The position numbers were made by a program, and so were the translations under genes. A model generated the notes under the pieces. That model saw only the letters and a list, made by a program, of their open reading frames with translations, had not been told where the DNA came from and made no database searches. From the NCBI GenBank assembly GCA_900551325.1, contig URVM01000007.1, positions 124,001 to 188,000 on the forward strand: a stretch of DNA of 64,000 nucleotides, written 5' to 3'. This stretch comes from an uncultured Eubacteriales bacterium (GTDB lineage Bacteria > Bacillota > Clostridia > Lachnospirales > Cellulosilyticaceae). Positions 25,954 through 34,604 of this stretch are shown here, piece by piece. Numbering within the stretch: position 1 is the stretch's first letter; each line of letters starts with the position of its first letter.

Positions 25954-27117
25954 GTGAAACGAAAAGGTTTTGCAAAAGGTATAGGAGTAGGCTTTGTATT
26001 ATCAACAATCATCTTATTTAGTGCAACTTTATTTGCAGATAAATATGATTATATTGATAAGAAGTTAGAAGTGATCCAAAGAACATTAGAAGAGTATTAT
26101 GTAGGGGATTTAGATGAAGCAGCTATGGAAGAGGGAATCTATAAGGGACTTGTATCTTCTGTAGGCGATCCATATACTACCTACTATACAAAAGAAGAGT
26201 TCGATGAAGTAATGGAAAAATCAAGTGGTGTCTATGCAGGTATTGGTGTTCAAATGATGGTAGATCAAAATGATAATAGTATACTTGTTACAGATGTTTT
26301 TCCAAACTCACCGGCTGAAAAGGCTGGTATGCAAATCAATGACAAAATTGTAGGAGCAGAGGATCAGAAGTTAACTGGTGATGATTTTAACCTGGCGCCA
26401 AAGATTATTAAGGGTAAACCTGGAACAAAGGTAAAGGTTAATGTATTTAGACCTTCTACAAATGAAACTTTAGAATTAGAAATGAAGCGTGAAAATGTTA
26501 TTTATCCTTCAGTTGAGCATAAAATGTTAGAGAAGGATATAAGTTATATTAAAGTACGTGAATTTGAAGAGCTTACTTACAAGCAATTTAAAGAAGCACT
26601 AGATGCCAGCGAAAAAGCAGGTGCAAAAGGGTTAATCATTGACCTTAGAAACAACTCTGGTGGACTTTTAAACATTACGGTTAAGATGGTAGATGAGCTT
26701 ATTCCAAAGGGAATTATCGTTTCTACAAAGGATAAAAAGGGCAAAGAAGAAGCTATGTATGCTGATGATAGCTACATAGACCTACCTATTGTTGTACTTG
26801 TAAATGAAAAGAGTGCCAGTGCATCAGAAGTATTATCTGGAGCACTTAAAGACCATAAACGCGCTACACTTGTAGGAAAGAGAACTTACGGAAAAGGTAT
26901 TGTTCAAACAATTATGCCGCTTACTGACGGCTCAGCACTTAAAGTAACCACTTCACAATACTTTACACCAAGTGGTGTATGTATCCAAGGAGAGGGTATA
27001 GAACCTGATTATGAAGTAAGCTTAGCACCTGAATTTATGATAAAAGCCAAGTTAGAATACGAAGAGGATACACAGCTTCAAAAAGCAGTGGAAGTATTAA
27101 CAGAGCAAATGAAATAA
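25954..27117 (+). CDS. Carboxyl-terminal processing peptidase (S41, CtpA/CtpB)
   Basis: Active paralogue of the preceding gene, 387 residues starting at GTG. N-terminal membrane anchor (about 8-28), PDZ domain with GIGVQMMVDQ and NSPAEKAGMQ, LRNNSGG oxyanion segment, catalytic serine 289 in SASASE and lysine 314 in TYGKGIVQ. S41 peptidases cut proteins near the C terminus, and in Firmicutes they act at the membrane in division, signalling or sporulation. The position after ftsEX-pcsB and before a MinJ-like gene mirrors the B. subtilis ftsEX/ctpB/minJ neighbourhood. Confidence 0.93.
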   Translation: MKRKGFAKGIGVGFVLSTIILFSATLFADKYDYIDKKLEVIQRTLEEYYVGDLDEAAMEEGIYKGLVSSVGDPYTTYYTKEEFDEVMEKSSGVYAGIGVQMMVDQNDNSILVTDVFPNSPAEKAGMQINDKIVGAEDQKLTGDDFNLAPKIIKGKPGTKVKVNVFRPSTNETLELEMKRENVIYPSVEHKMLEKDISYIKVREFEELTYKQFKEALDASEKAGAKGLIIDLRNNSGGLLNITVKMVDELIPKGIIVSTKDKKGKEEAMYADDSYIDLPIVVLVNEKSASASEVLSGALKDHKRATLVGKRTYGKGIVQTIMPLTDGSALKVTTSQYFTPSGVCIQGEGIEPDYEVSLAPEFMIKAKLEYEEDTQLQKAVEVLTEQMK

Positions 27118-27131
27118 GTTAGGGGGCAACT

Positions 27132-27944
27132 ATGAAATCTTTTGTACAGTATATAATACTGTATATAGTAAAAAATGTGGGGCTCATATTATTTGACCCC
27201 ATATTTTTTTTAATTCTAATTTACAGTGTTGCAATGTACAAAAGACAAAGAGACCAAATACTAGGACCTCAGAAGTTAAAAGATATATTACCTATAATGC
27301 TAGTAGATATAGGCATAGGTATTGCTATAGGTTTGTGTACGAGTGGCATATTAGCCTATTTTCAAATTACTTTTAAAGTACATATGAATATCCTTTTACT
27401 TATTCCTATAGCTGTTCTTCTCATGTTAAAAAGTCCTAAATGGGGATGTTTTTCTTATGTAGTACCAGTGGCCTATATAATAGAAGGCCTAAGTAAATTA
27501 TTTCATATAAGGCTATTTAATCTAGACTATGAAATGCTTATTTATTTGGTAGGTGTACTACATATAGTAGAAGGGTTATTAGTCATACTAAATGGTCATA
27601 TCAATGCTAGGGCAGTTCCTATTTATAATGGGAATAAACTTACCTCTGTTTATGTTATGCATCATATATGGGTAGTTCCGTTAGTTTTTATGGTTAATTC
27701 TTCAGTTGGTATTGCTTTACCTTTATATGCTTTGCTGGCTTATGGTGATGAGGCTAGGGTGCGTACACCTAAACAGCAAGCATTATTAACAGGGTGCCTT
27801 ATACTAGTATTTGGAAGTATTATATTTTTCTTAGCTGCCTGTATTGATAGAGACATACTACAAATAGGGGGAGGTATTTTAATGATGCCCGTACTCCACG
27901 AGCTTATATTTGTTATAGAAAACTTTATGAATAAGAAAAGCTAA
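27132..27944 (+). CDS. Polytopic membrane protein, MinJ-like without PDZ domain
   Basis: 270 residues with about seven hydrophobic segments. It begins with a membrane helix plus FDPIFFLILIYSVAMYKRQRD, followed by a basic cytoplasmic loop. This resembles the N-terminal part of MinJ/YvjD, which in Bacillus lies downstream of ctpB and links DivIVA to MinD. The C-terminal PDZ domain of MinJ is absent. The call rests mainly on gene order plus general topology; an unrelated membrane protein is possible. AGGGGGC precedes the ATG, 14 bases after the protease gene. Confidence 0.55.
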   Translation: MKSFVQYIILYIVKNVGLILFDPIFFLILIYSVAMYKRQRDQILGPQKLKDILPIMLVDIGIGIAIGLCTSGILAYFQITFKVHMNILLLIPIAVLLMLKSPKWGCFSYVVPVAYIIEGLSKLFHIRLFNLDYEMLIYLVGVLHIVEGLLVILNGHINARAVPIYNGNKLTSVYVMHHIWVVPLVFMVNSSVGIALPLYALLAYGDEARVRTPKQQALLTGCLILVFGSIIFFLAACIDRDILQIGGGILMMPVLHELIFVIENFMNKKS

Positions 27945-27953
27945 TAATTACAA

Positions 27954-27992
27954 AAAATAGGTTGAACTTCTACAGAAGTTACAACCTATTTT
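27954..27992. terminator. Bidirectional terminator
   Basis: AAAATAGGTTG...CAACCTATTTT stem with an inner AACTTCT/AGAAGTT helix between two convergent genes. Confidence 0.85.
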
Positions 27993-28010
27993 GCATTCTA
28001 GTATTAAAGG

Positions 28011-28832
28011 TTAATTAATATGTTCGTGATTTTTCAAGTGGTCCATGCAATATTCATAGTTACCATTACATGTAGAACAGTATCTAAATTCCATATCAGG
28101 GTCATCGAGTTCTGTTTTACCACATACATGACATTTATGAAAAGCCACTTGAATAGGAGAACGTTTTTCGTAATCTAACTCACGTTTAACGCTTTTGAAT
28201 TGCTTCTGCCCAGCATAACCTTTTCTACGCATTTGTCTACGTTTAAGAGCAGGTAGACCAAAGAAAATAATGTAGCCAAGTAAAGAGGCTATAATTAAAG
28301 CAAAGTTGACAAATCCGCCACCAAGTAAATCTGCACCAATAAGTACGAAATACAGAACAAGTAAATACTTAGCTTTAAAAGGAATAATAAAGTAAATATA
28401 AAAAGTTGCTTCTGGCATTAAAGTAGCGTAAGCAATAAAAAATGATAGATTAATATAGTGTACACTAGGTGAAACATTAAAGATAAAACTTACAATAATT
28501 GAAGCAATAATGCTAGAAAAATAAAATACATTAAAAGCAAAAGTGCCCATAATACTTTCTAACTGCTGAGCAATAGAGTAATAAATAAATACTAATAAGA
28601 TAAACATTAAAGATGATGAAAGTGTTGAAGGAATAAAAATAAAAGTAATTAATCTCCAAATCTGTCCAGATAAAATAGCACCTCTATCAAACATAAGAGC
28701 ACTTATAATTCCCCAATTACCCGTCATGGTTGTTGCTAAAAAGACAAATGCTTGTCCAAAAAGAATATACATCATCAAATTAGGAATGGCAAATTTACCA
28801 AACTTTTTTTCAAGCTTATATAGCCACGGCAT
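28011..28832 (-). CDS. Rhomboid-like membrane protein with C-terminal zinc ribbon
   Basis: 273 residues. Six hydrophobic segments (about residues 15-195) with WRLITFIFIPST and a Gly-containing last helix resemble the rhomboid fold, but I see neither GxSG nor the partner histidine; the equivalent stretch reads HYINLSFFIAYA. It is probably a non-proteolytic rhomboid-like protein. The C-terminal cytoplasmic tail is basic and ends in a CHVCGK...CSTC zinc ribbon followed by CMDHLKNHEH. Function unknown. Monocistronic, convergent with the MinJ-like gene. Confidence 0.7.
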   Translation of the reverse strand: MPWLYKLEKKFGKFAIPNLMMYILFGQAFVFLATTMTGNWGIISALMFDRGAILSGQIWRLITFIFIPSTLSSSLMFILLVFIYYSIAQQLESIMGTFAFNVFYFSSIIASIIVSFIFNVSPSVHYINLSFFIAYATLMPEATFYIYFIIPFKAKYLLVLYFVLIGADLLGGGFVNFALIIASLLGYIIFFGLPALKRRQMRRKGYAGQKQFKSVKRELDYEKRSPIQVAFHKCHVCGKTELDDPDMEFRYCSTCNGNYEYCMDHLKNHEHIN

Positions 28833-28981
28833 AATCTTAAGACCTCCTTAAAAATAATTAAAATACATACTACATACATATGGTATAATTATAGTATTAA
28901 AATATGATAGTAATATAAATAAACTTGCTTAAAGTATAGCATAGGCAAAAATGAAGTAAAAGAGGGAGAAGGAGAAAGCAC

Positions 28982-29617
28982 ATGCAAAGTAACAAAGAAA
29001 AATTTAAAAAAATGAACACAAAACAAAAGTTTGAATACATTTGGGAATATTATCGATTCATGATTCTAGGGACTATAATAGGAGTCTTTATAGTTGGACA
29101 GTTAGTTTATCTTGCAGTAAAGCCAAAGCCAAACTTTGATACACATCTTATTGTTACCGCACAGATGGTCCTTGATACAAATAAGATGGAAGAAGAGGAA
29201 GCATATTTTAAAGAAAAGTTTAATGCAGACATTTATTACTTACCAGCTAACTGGTCTGTAGTAGACTCAGGTATGATGGCAAACGATCAACTACTCACAT
29301 TAAAAATGCAAGTAAGAGAAGCTGATGTTTTTGCAATGTCTGAAGTACGTTATGATAGATTTATGGAAATTGATCATTTTGACCCATTTTTAGCACTTGA
29401 TGAAGTACCAGAAATGGCACCTTTACTTGAAGAATATAAAGATAGTCTTCTAAAAGGAAAAAGTGTAGAAGATGGTAAAGAACACGTATATGGTATAAAG
29501 GTAGATAAGGTTAATTACCTAGAAGCAGGTCAGTTTACAGAACCACTGGTATTTTCCGTTATGTCTGTACCAAATAATGTAGAAAAAGCCGTAGAACTTA
29601 TAGATTTCTTAATTTAA
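28982..29617 (+). CDS. Membrane-anchored protein of unknown function
   Basis: 211 residues that I cannot place in a named family. A basic cytoplasmic start (residues 1-25) is followed by one membrane helix (about 29-48), then an extracytoplasmic domain with alternating strand and helix segments and a conserved-looking DVFAMSEVRYDRFMEIDHFDPFLAL stretch that recalls periplasmic-binding-protein folds. The domain is too short for a full binding protein. Strong purine-rich Shine-Dalgarno. The PurK-like gene follows after 13 bases, so they are probably co-transcribed. Confidence 0.7.
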   Translation: MQSNKEKFKKMNTKQKFEYIWEYYRFMILGTIIGVFIVGQLVYLAVKPKPNFDTHLIVTAQMVLDTNKMEEEEAYFKEKFNADIYYLPANWSVVDSGMMANDQLLTLKMQVREADVFAMSEVRYDRFMEIDHFDPFLALDEVPEMAPLLEEYKDSLLKGKSVEDGKEHVYGIKVDKVNYLEAGQFTEPLVFSVMSVPNNVEKAVELIDFLI

Positions 29618-29630
29618 GGAGGCAAAACTT

Positions 29631-30677
29631 ATGAAGAAAGAAACAGTTGAAACCATAGGTCTAGTAGGAGGAAACCTTCTAGCAAGTATGTTAGCTATAG
29701 AAGCTAAAAAAAGAGGTATAAAAACTTTCTTATTAGAACCAGAACTTAATAATATAGCTAGTGAAATTTGTGACTCACATATTATTGCAGATATTACAAA
29801 AGAAAATATCCAGCGTTTAGCTCTAAAGGTAGATAGAATTATATTTTGTACCAACAATATACCTGTATTAGGTAAGGATACTTTAAAAACATGTAAGGCC
29901 TATCCACAAGAAGAAGGTATAGATTTAGTAACAAATCGTGTACATCAGCTTACATTAGCAGAACTAGCAGAAGTTCCAACACCTAAATATTATCATCAAA
30001 ACAATAAACTTAAGTTTTTTGAAAAAATGACAGATGTAAGCCTACCTTTTAAATTATACCAATTGTATGATGATCGCTATGAAGTAATGGATGTTTATAC
30101 AAAAGAGGATTTAGAAGACTTTATTTATGAAATAGATGATGCTGCGACAGAGTGGTTAATAGAAGAAATCAATGAATATGAAAGATTTTTAAGCTTAACT
30201 GTACTAAAAGCAGGAGAGAAAGTCTATGTGTATCCAGTTCAAGAAGAAGTACTTAATGATAAGGATGTAAAATACATTTTTATGCCAGCAAATATTACTA
30301 AGAACTTACAAGGAAAACTCACACGATTTGCAAAAAAACTTCTTAAAGAAGTGCAAACAGAAGGACTCTTTACTTTTAAATTTGGTGTTAAGAAAAATCG
30401 TCAAGTTGAGCTTATAAATATTAATCCAGGTATCACTGTAGGGGATGTTGGAACCAATCATTATACGGACTTTTCTGTTTATGAGCAGTTCCTCAATCTT
30501 ATAGAAGGTTTACCACTAAAAGACGGTGAACTTCTTAAACCAAGTGTGACTACTATAATCAAAGAAGGAGATACTTCACACAGACCAGCCTTCCCATATC
30601 ACCATTATGCACTAGATCGCCATAATAGCTTACCAGTAGCTATTTATGTAAAAGAAAATATGGAAGAGATAAACTAA
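29631..30677 (+). CDS. PurK-like ATP-grasp protein
   Basis: 348 residues with the layout of N5-carboxyaminoimidazole ribonucleotide synthase: an N-terminal dinucleotide-fold-like start (IGLVGGNLLASMLAIEAKKRG), the ELNNIASEICDSHIIADI segment matching PurK, then an ATP-grasp region ending in ELININPGITVGDVGTNHYTDFSVYEQFL. Several PurK substrate residues are not obvious and the central ATP-grasp domain is divergent, while purE and other purine genes are absent here. It may act on another carboxylate. Shine-Dalgarno AAGGAGG. Confidence 0.65.
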   Translation: MKKETVETIGLVGGNLLASMLAIEAKKRGIKTFLLEPELNNIASEICDSHIIADITKENIQRLALKVDRIIFCTNNIPVLGKDTLKTCKAYPQEEGIDLVTNRVHQLTLAELAEVPTPKYYHQNNKLKFFEKMTDVSLPFKLYQLYDDRYEVMDVYTKEDLEDFIYEIDDAATEWLIEEINEYERFLSLTVLKAGEKVYVYPVQEEVLNDKDVKYIFMPANITKNLQGKLTRFAKKLLKEVQTEGLFTFKFGVKKNRQVELININPGITVGDVGTNHYTDFSVYEQFLNLIEGLPLKDGELLKPSVTTIIKEGDTSHRPAFPYHHYALDRHNSLPVAIYVKENMEEIN

Positions 30678-30749
30678 TTAATAAGATAATAAAATAAGTT
30701 CTATTATATTTGTTAAGATTACTGTAATTAAATAAATACAATAAGTAAA

Positions 30750-30787
30750 AGACGATTTATAATCTTAAAGTAGATTTTAAATCGTCT
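30750..30787. terminator. Bidirectional terminator overlapping the AP2 gene end
   Basis: AGACGATTTA (30750-30759) pairs perfectly with TAAATCGTCT (30778-30787); plus-strand T-rich CTTTATCTTTTT follows. The right arm covers the final codons of the AP2-repeat gene on the minus strand. Confidence 0.72.
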
Positions 30788-31853
30788 CTTTATCTTTTTG
30801 AGGATAATTAGTAGGAGACAGAGGTGTTTTAAGTACACCAGCTTTTTGTAATTTTTGGGCTATAGTTAGGGCATCGTTAGAATAGACTAAAGGTGACACC
30901 TCATTGGTATAACCATTTGGACCATATAAATATAAAGAAGCATAGTTATAAGCTTGAGCAGCCCGTTTCTCTGTAGGATAGTTACCTAGATAAATTTTCT
31001 TTTTTTGATAGCCAATAAGTGCACGATAGCTACTTTGATCTTTTGCTACACCACGCCATTTTTTATTAGAACAAACTCTATTTTGAATGGAATGATGAGT
31101 AAGTCGCTTTGAAATAGAAAGGGACTCATATAGGCTATCATATTCTTGGCGTGTTAAAAAAGGGAAGTTATTTTTAGAATAAGTATGTTCTTCTAAAGAA
31201 GTAGTAACTAAGTCAACGGCTTTATTATAAGCAATAGCAGCTAACATTTCACTTGTATAATACCCTACTACTAAGGTGCCCTTTTTAAGGGATATCCGAG
31301 TAACGTAAGTGGGTTTATTGTATTTATTTTCTAGGCTTACCCCATAATAATGATTAATGACCTGTATATTTTTACGTCTAAAATCATAACGGTTACCATT
31401 GATAAAGATATAGTCCTTTAGGTAGGTCATAGATTTATTAAATCCAAAACGTTTTAAAATATTTTCTTGTTGATCTCCTATATAAGTATAGAGATAGTCT
31501 CCTCTTTTATGTATGCGCTTAGTAGAAAAGTAGAGTAAATCTTTTAGATCAAAGATAAGATATAAATCAGGTGATATATAGTATTTAAAATGATCACTAT
31601 GTACATAAATAGAAGTTTTAAAATACATATGATTATCCCTAAAATTAATACAAGCTACAAATTTCTCAAAAGAAATAGGGAAATGACTTATATAATCATT
31701 TAAAGCTAGAGAACTTGCAAAAATATTTTCCACAAAGTTATAAGCAAGTAAGGCTTCTTCATAAGTATTATAAAGTCCTATATATATTTTTTTGGTTTTG
31801 TACAAATAATAAACTCTGTAGCGCTCATTGGTTGCAGGATAAATATATGCCAT
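30777..31853 (-). CDS. AP2-repeat protein with degenerate HNH core
   Basis: 358 residues. The C-terminal part (about 270-322) is a recognisable AP2 DNA-binding domain: WRGVAKDQSSYRALIGY, KKIYLGNYPTEKRAAQAY. Two weaker copies of the same strand-strand-helix pattern sit at about 9-45 (KKIYIGLYNTYEEALLAYNF) and 195-235 (TLVVGYYTSEMLAAIAYNKA). The middle (about 150-185), FINGNRYDFRRKNIQVI, resembles the NG-x-DNR-NL part of HNH homing endonucleases but lacks the catalytic histidines. Likely a former homing endonuclease now acting as a DNA-binding protein. AAAGGAG precedes its ATG. Single gene, targets unknown. Confidence 0.72.
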   Translation of the reverse strand: MAYIYPATNERYRVYYLYKTKKIYIGLYNTYEEALLAYNFVENIFASSLALNDYISHFPISFEKFVACINFRDNHMYFKTSIYVHSDHFKYYISPDLYLIFDLKDLLYFSTKRIHKRGDYLYTYIGDQQENILKRFGFNKSMTYLKDYIFINGNRYDFRRKNIQVINHYYGVSLENKYNKPTYVTRISLKKGTLVVGYYTSEMLAAIAYNKAVDLVTTSLEEHTYSKNNFPFLTRQEYDSLYESLSISKRLTHHSIQNRVCSNKKWRGVAKDQSSYRALIGYQKKKIYLGNYPTEKRAAQAYNYASLYLYGPNGYTNEVSPLVYSNDALTIAQKLQKAGVLKTPLSPTNYPQKDKETI

Positions 31854-32006
31854 ATGAAACTCCTTTATTTGACATGATATATAAATTTAATAAGATAGCA
31901 CTGTAAAATATATCGGAAAAGGGTAAGAAAAAGTGAAGGAATAGTCAAAATTAATAAATTGAAAATTAGAAGTTTGTCAATATAAATAGAATATGGGTAA
32001 AACGTG

Positions 32007-32035
32007 TATACAATATGAACAAAGCATATTATAAT
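32007..32035 (+). promoter_or_regulatory. Candidate promoter of tkt
   Basis: TATACA (32007-32012), 17-base spacer, TATAAT (32030-32035), about 40 bases before the tkt start. Confidence 0.42.
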
Positions 32036-32082
32036 TAGTAAAGGTATGAATAGCTGTATGTATTTTAAGGAGGAAATTTTAA

Positions 32083-34062
32083 ATGAATTTAGTAGACCAA
32101 AAGACAATTAACACCATTCGCATCCTGTCAGCAGAAGCAATTCAAAAAGCTAACTCAGGGCACCCAGGTTTACCACTTGGTTCAGCACCAATGGCTTATA
32201 CATTATGGGGTAAACATTTAGCACACAACCCACATAATCCAAATTGGGCTAACAGAGATCGCTTTGTATTATCAGCAGGTCATGGTTCAGCATTACTTTA
32301 TTCTTTACTTCATGTATTTGAATACGGTCTTACAATAGAAGATCTTCAAAACTTTAGACAAGAAGGAAGTCTTACACCAGGACATCCAGAGTATGGCCAC
32401 ACTGTAGGTGTAGAGCTTACAACAGGACCACTAGGACAAGGTATCGCATCAGCAGTAGGTATGGCTATGGCAGAACGTCATTTAGCATCACACTTTAATA
32501 AAGAAGGCTATGATATTGTTGACCACTACACTTATGCATTAGTAGGTGATGGTTGTCTTATGGAAGGTATTAGTTATGAAGCTGCATCTCTTGCAGGTAC
32601 TTTAGGCCTTGATAAATTAATCATTCTTTATGATTCAAATAATATTACAATCGAAGGTAATACACAAATTGCCTTTACAGAAGACGTTAGAGCACGTTTT
32701 GAAGCACAAGGTTTTGCTACATTCTTAGTAGAAGATGGTAACGATATAGAAGCTATCTCAAATGCTATTAGCCAAGCTAAAGCATCTGGTAAACCAAACT
32801 TTATTGAAGTTAAAACTCAAATTGGTTATGGTTGTCCAGCTAAAGTAGGTAAAGCTAGTGCACACGGTGAGCCTTTAGGACATGACAATATTGCTGAGAC
32901 AAGAAAATTCTTAAATCACCACGATCAAGCTTTCTTCGTAGAAGATGAAGTAAAAGCAAACATTAAAGCAATTAATGAAGAAAATGCAGCTAAAGAAGCA
33001 GCATGGAATGCATTATTTGAAAAATATGCACAAGCTTATCCAGAACTTGCAAAAGAGTGGGCAGTATGGAATGGTGAGGAAGCAGTAAGCTTAGAAGATC
33101 TTTATGCAAATTACGCAGATACTTCAAAAGCACTTGCAACTCGTCAAACATCATATGAAATCATTAATCAAATCGCAAATAGAACAAGCAACTTTGTTGG
33201 AGGTTCTGCTGACCTTGCACCTTCTACTAAAACATATATGGAAGGTAAAGGTGATTTCCAAAAAGATAGCTACGAAGGAAGAAACCTTCACTTTGGTATT
33301 CGTGAACATGCTATGGCAGCTATTGCAAATGGTATGGCAGTACATGGTGGACTTAAAGTATTCTGTTCAACATTCTTCGTATTTAGTGATTACATGAAAA
33401 ACTCTATGCGTTTAGCAGCTCTTATGAACTTACCAGTATCTTACGTACTTACACACGATAGTATTGGGGTAGGTGAAGATGGTCCAACACATCAACCAAT
33501 TGAGCAATTAGCTATGTTACGTAGTATGCCAAATATGATAACAATTCGTCCAGCAGATGGAAAAGAAACAGTTGCAGCATGGGAGTATGCTTTAAATAGT
33601 AAAGATCACCCAGTATCACTTGTTTTAACACGTCAAAACTTACCATACTTAGAAGGTACAGGTAGTGAGGCTAAAAAAGGTGGTTATGTAATTGGTGAAG
33701 TAGCATCTAAAGATGCAGATATTATTCTTATTGCTACAGGTTCAGAAGTAAACCTTATTGAAAAAGCAGCAAAAGAATTAGCTAAAGAAGGTATTAAAGC
33801 AGCAGTTGTAAGTATGCCATCTACAGATCTTTTCGAAATGCAAGATGAAGCTTACAAAAATGAAGTATTACCAAAAGACAAAACAAAACGTGTAGCAGTA
33901 GAAGCAGCTAGCTCATTCGGCTGGCATAAATATACAGGATTTGAAGGCCAAATTATCTCTATGGATACATTTGGAGAATCAGCACCAGCAGATCTTATCT
34001 TCAAGAAACATGGCTTTACTGTAGAAAACGTAGTTAAAGTAGCAAAAGAAGTACTTCAATAA
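32083..34062 (+). CDS. tkt: Transketolase
   Basis: Thiamine-diphosphate enzyme of the non-oxidative pentose phosphate pathway. Full length at 659 residues. Visible are SGHPGLPLGSAPMAY, the TPGHPEYGHTVGVELTTGPLGQG substrate loop, the TPP-binding GDGCLMEGISYEAASLAG, DSNNITIEG, the pyrimidine-domain FGIREHAMAAIANGMA and HDSIGVGEDGPTHQPIEQL. AAGGAGG lies upstream. The codon choice is that of a highly expressed gene. Single-gene unit with a strong terminator. Confidence 0.97.
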   Translation: MNLVDQKTINTIRILSAEAIQKANSGHPGLPLGSAPMAYTLWGKHLAHNPHNPNWANRDRFVLSAGHGSALLYSLLHVFEYGLTIEDLQNFRQEGSLTPGHPEYGHTVGVELTTGPLGQGIASAVGMAMAERHLASHFNKEGYDIVDHYTYALVGDGCLMEGISYEAASLAGTLGLDKLIILYDSNNITIEGNTQIAFTEDVRARFEAQGFATFLVEDGNDIEAISNAISQAKASGKPNFIEVKTQIGYGCPAKVGKASAHGEPLGHDNIAETRKFLNHHDQAFFVEDEVKANIKAINEENAAKEAAWNALFEKYAQAYPELAKEWAVWNGEEAVSLEDLYANYADTSKALATRQTSYEIINQIANRTSNFVGGSADLAPSTKTYMEGKGDFQKDSYEGRNLHFGIREHAMAAIANGMAVHGGLKVFCSTFFVFSDYMKNSMRLAALMNLPVSYVLTHDSIGVGEDGPTHQPIEQLAMLRSMPNMITIRPADGKETVAAWEYALNSKDHPVSLVLTRQNLPYLEGTGSEAKKGGYVIGEVASKDADIILIATGSEVNLIEKAAKELAKEGIKAAVVSMPSTDLFEMQDEAYKNEVLPKDKTKRVAVEAASSFGWHKYTGFEGQIISMDTFGESAPADLIFKKHGFTVENVVKVAKEVLQ

Positions 34063-34100
34063 TCAAAATTGAACTAGGTTAGAAATAACATAGAGAGATA

Positions 34101-34153
34101 AATAAGTGTAATGATTAAAAGTCTATAGACTATAATCATTGCACTTATTTTTA
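34101..34153 (+). terminator. Terminator after tkt
   Basis: A 17-bp stem (AATAAGTGTAATGATTA with its complement, one wobble) around a 15-base loop is followed by a T-rich tail. Confidence 0.85.
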
Positions 34154-34275
34154 TGCATAAAAATGCTTATTGGATAAAAGGCTATAGGCCATCTAAGTAG
34201 GTGAATAATAGAGTGCATAAACATAATTGTAGTTTCAATATAGATAAATTGGTTCTTATATATGTAATAAACAAA

Positions 34276-34347
34276 TTATTAACAAGAAAAAAAGAGGACA
34301 AACCTATAAAAATCAAGTTATTAACAGAGTTATACACATTATCCACA
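34276..34347 (+). promoter_or_regulatory. Cluster of DnaA-box-like 9-mers
   Basis: Two exact consensus boxes lie head to tail, TTATACACA (34330-34338) and TTATCCACA (34339-34347). TTATTAACA occurs at 34276-34284 and 34318-34326 (one mismatch each). All are on the same strand in the gap between tkt and the binding-protein gene. It may be a DnaA titration or regulatory site; there is no dnaA, dnaN or AT-repeat unwinding element here, so an origin is not claimed. Confidence 0.5.
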
Positions 34348-34512
34348 GGATAAATGCCCACAAAACGTATGTTTGGTTAAAATAATATATATAAATTGTG
34401 TAATAAATTAAAAAAGTAACATAGACAGGCTAATATCTAGTAATATCAATGGTTAGAACAGGGAAATAAATAATTAGACAAAAATAATAAGAAGAAATAA
34501 TTAAAAAAACTA

Positions 34513-34541
34513 TTGACTATTAATACAAAAATATCTATAAT
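34513..34541 (+). promoter_or_regulatory. Promoter of the amino-acid binding-protein gene
   Basis: TTGACT (34513-34518), 17 bases, TATAAT (34536-34541), about 63 bases before the ATG. Confidence 0.75.
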
Positions 34542-34604
34542 TATTCATATATTAAAAGAGTAAAGATTAAATGAAATAATATATAATCAATAGGGGGATT
34601 AATT

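Noticed and set aside
34276..34347. Chromosomal origin of replication
   Set aside because: DnaA boxes are few, there is no dnaA/dnaN and no AT-rich direct-repeat unwinding region adjoining; only a cluster is claimed.
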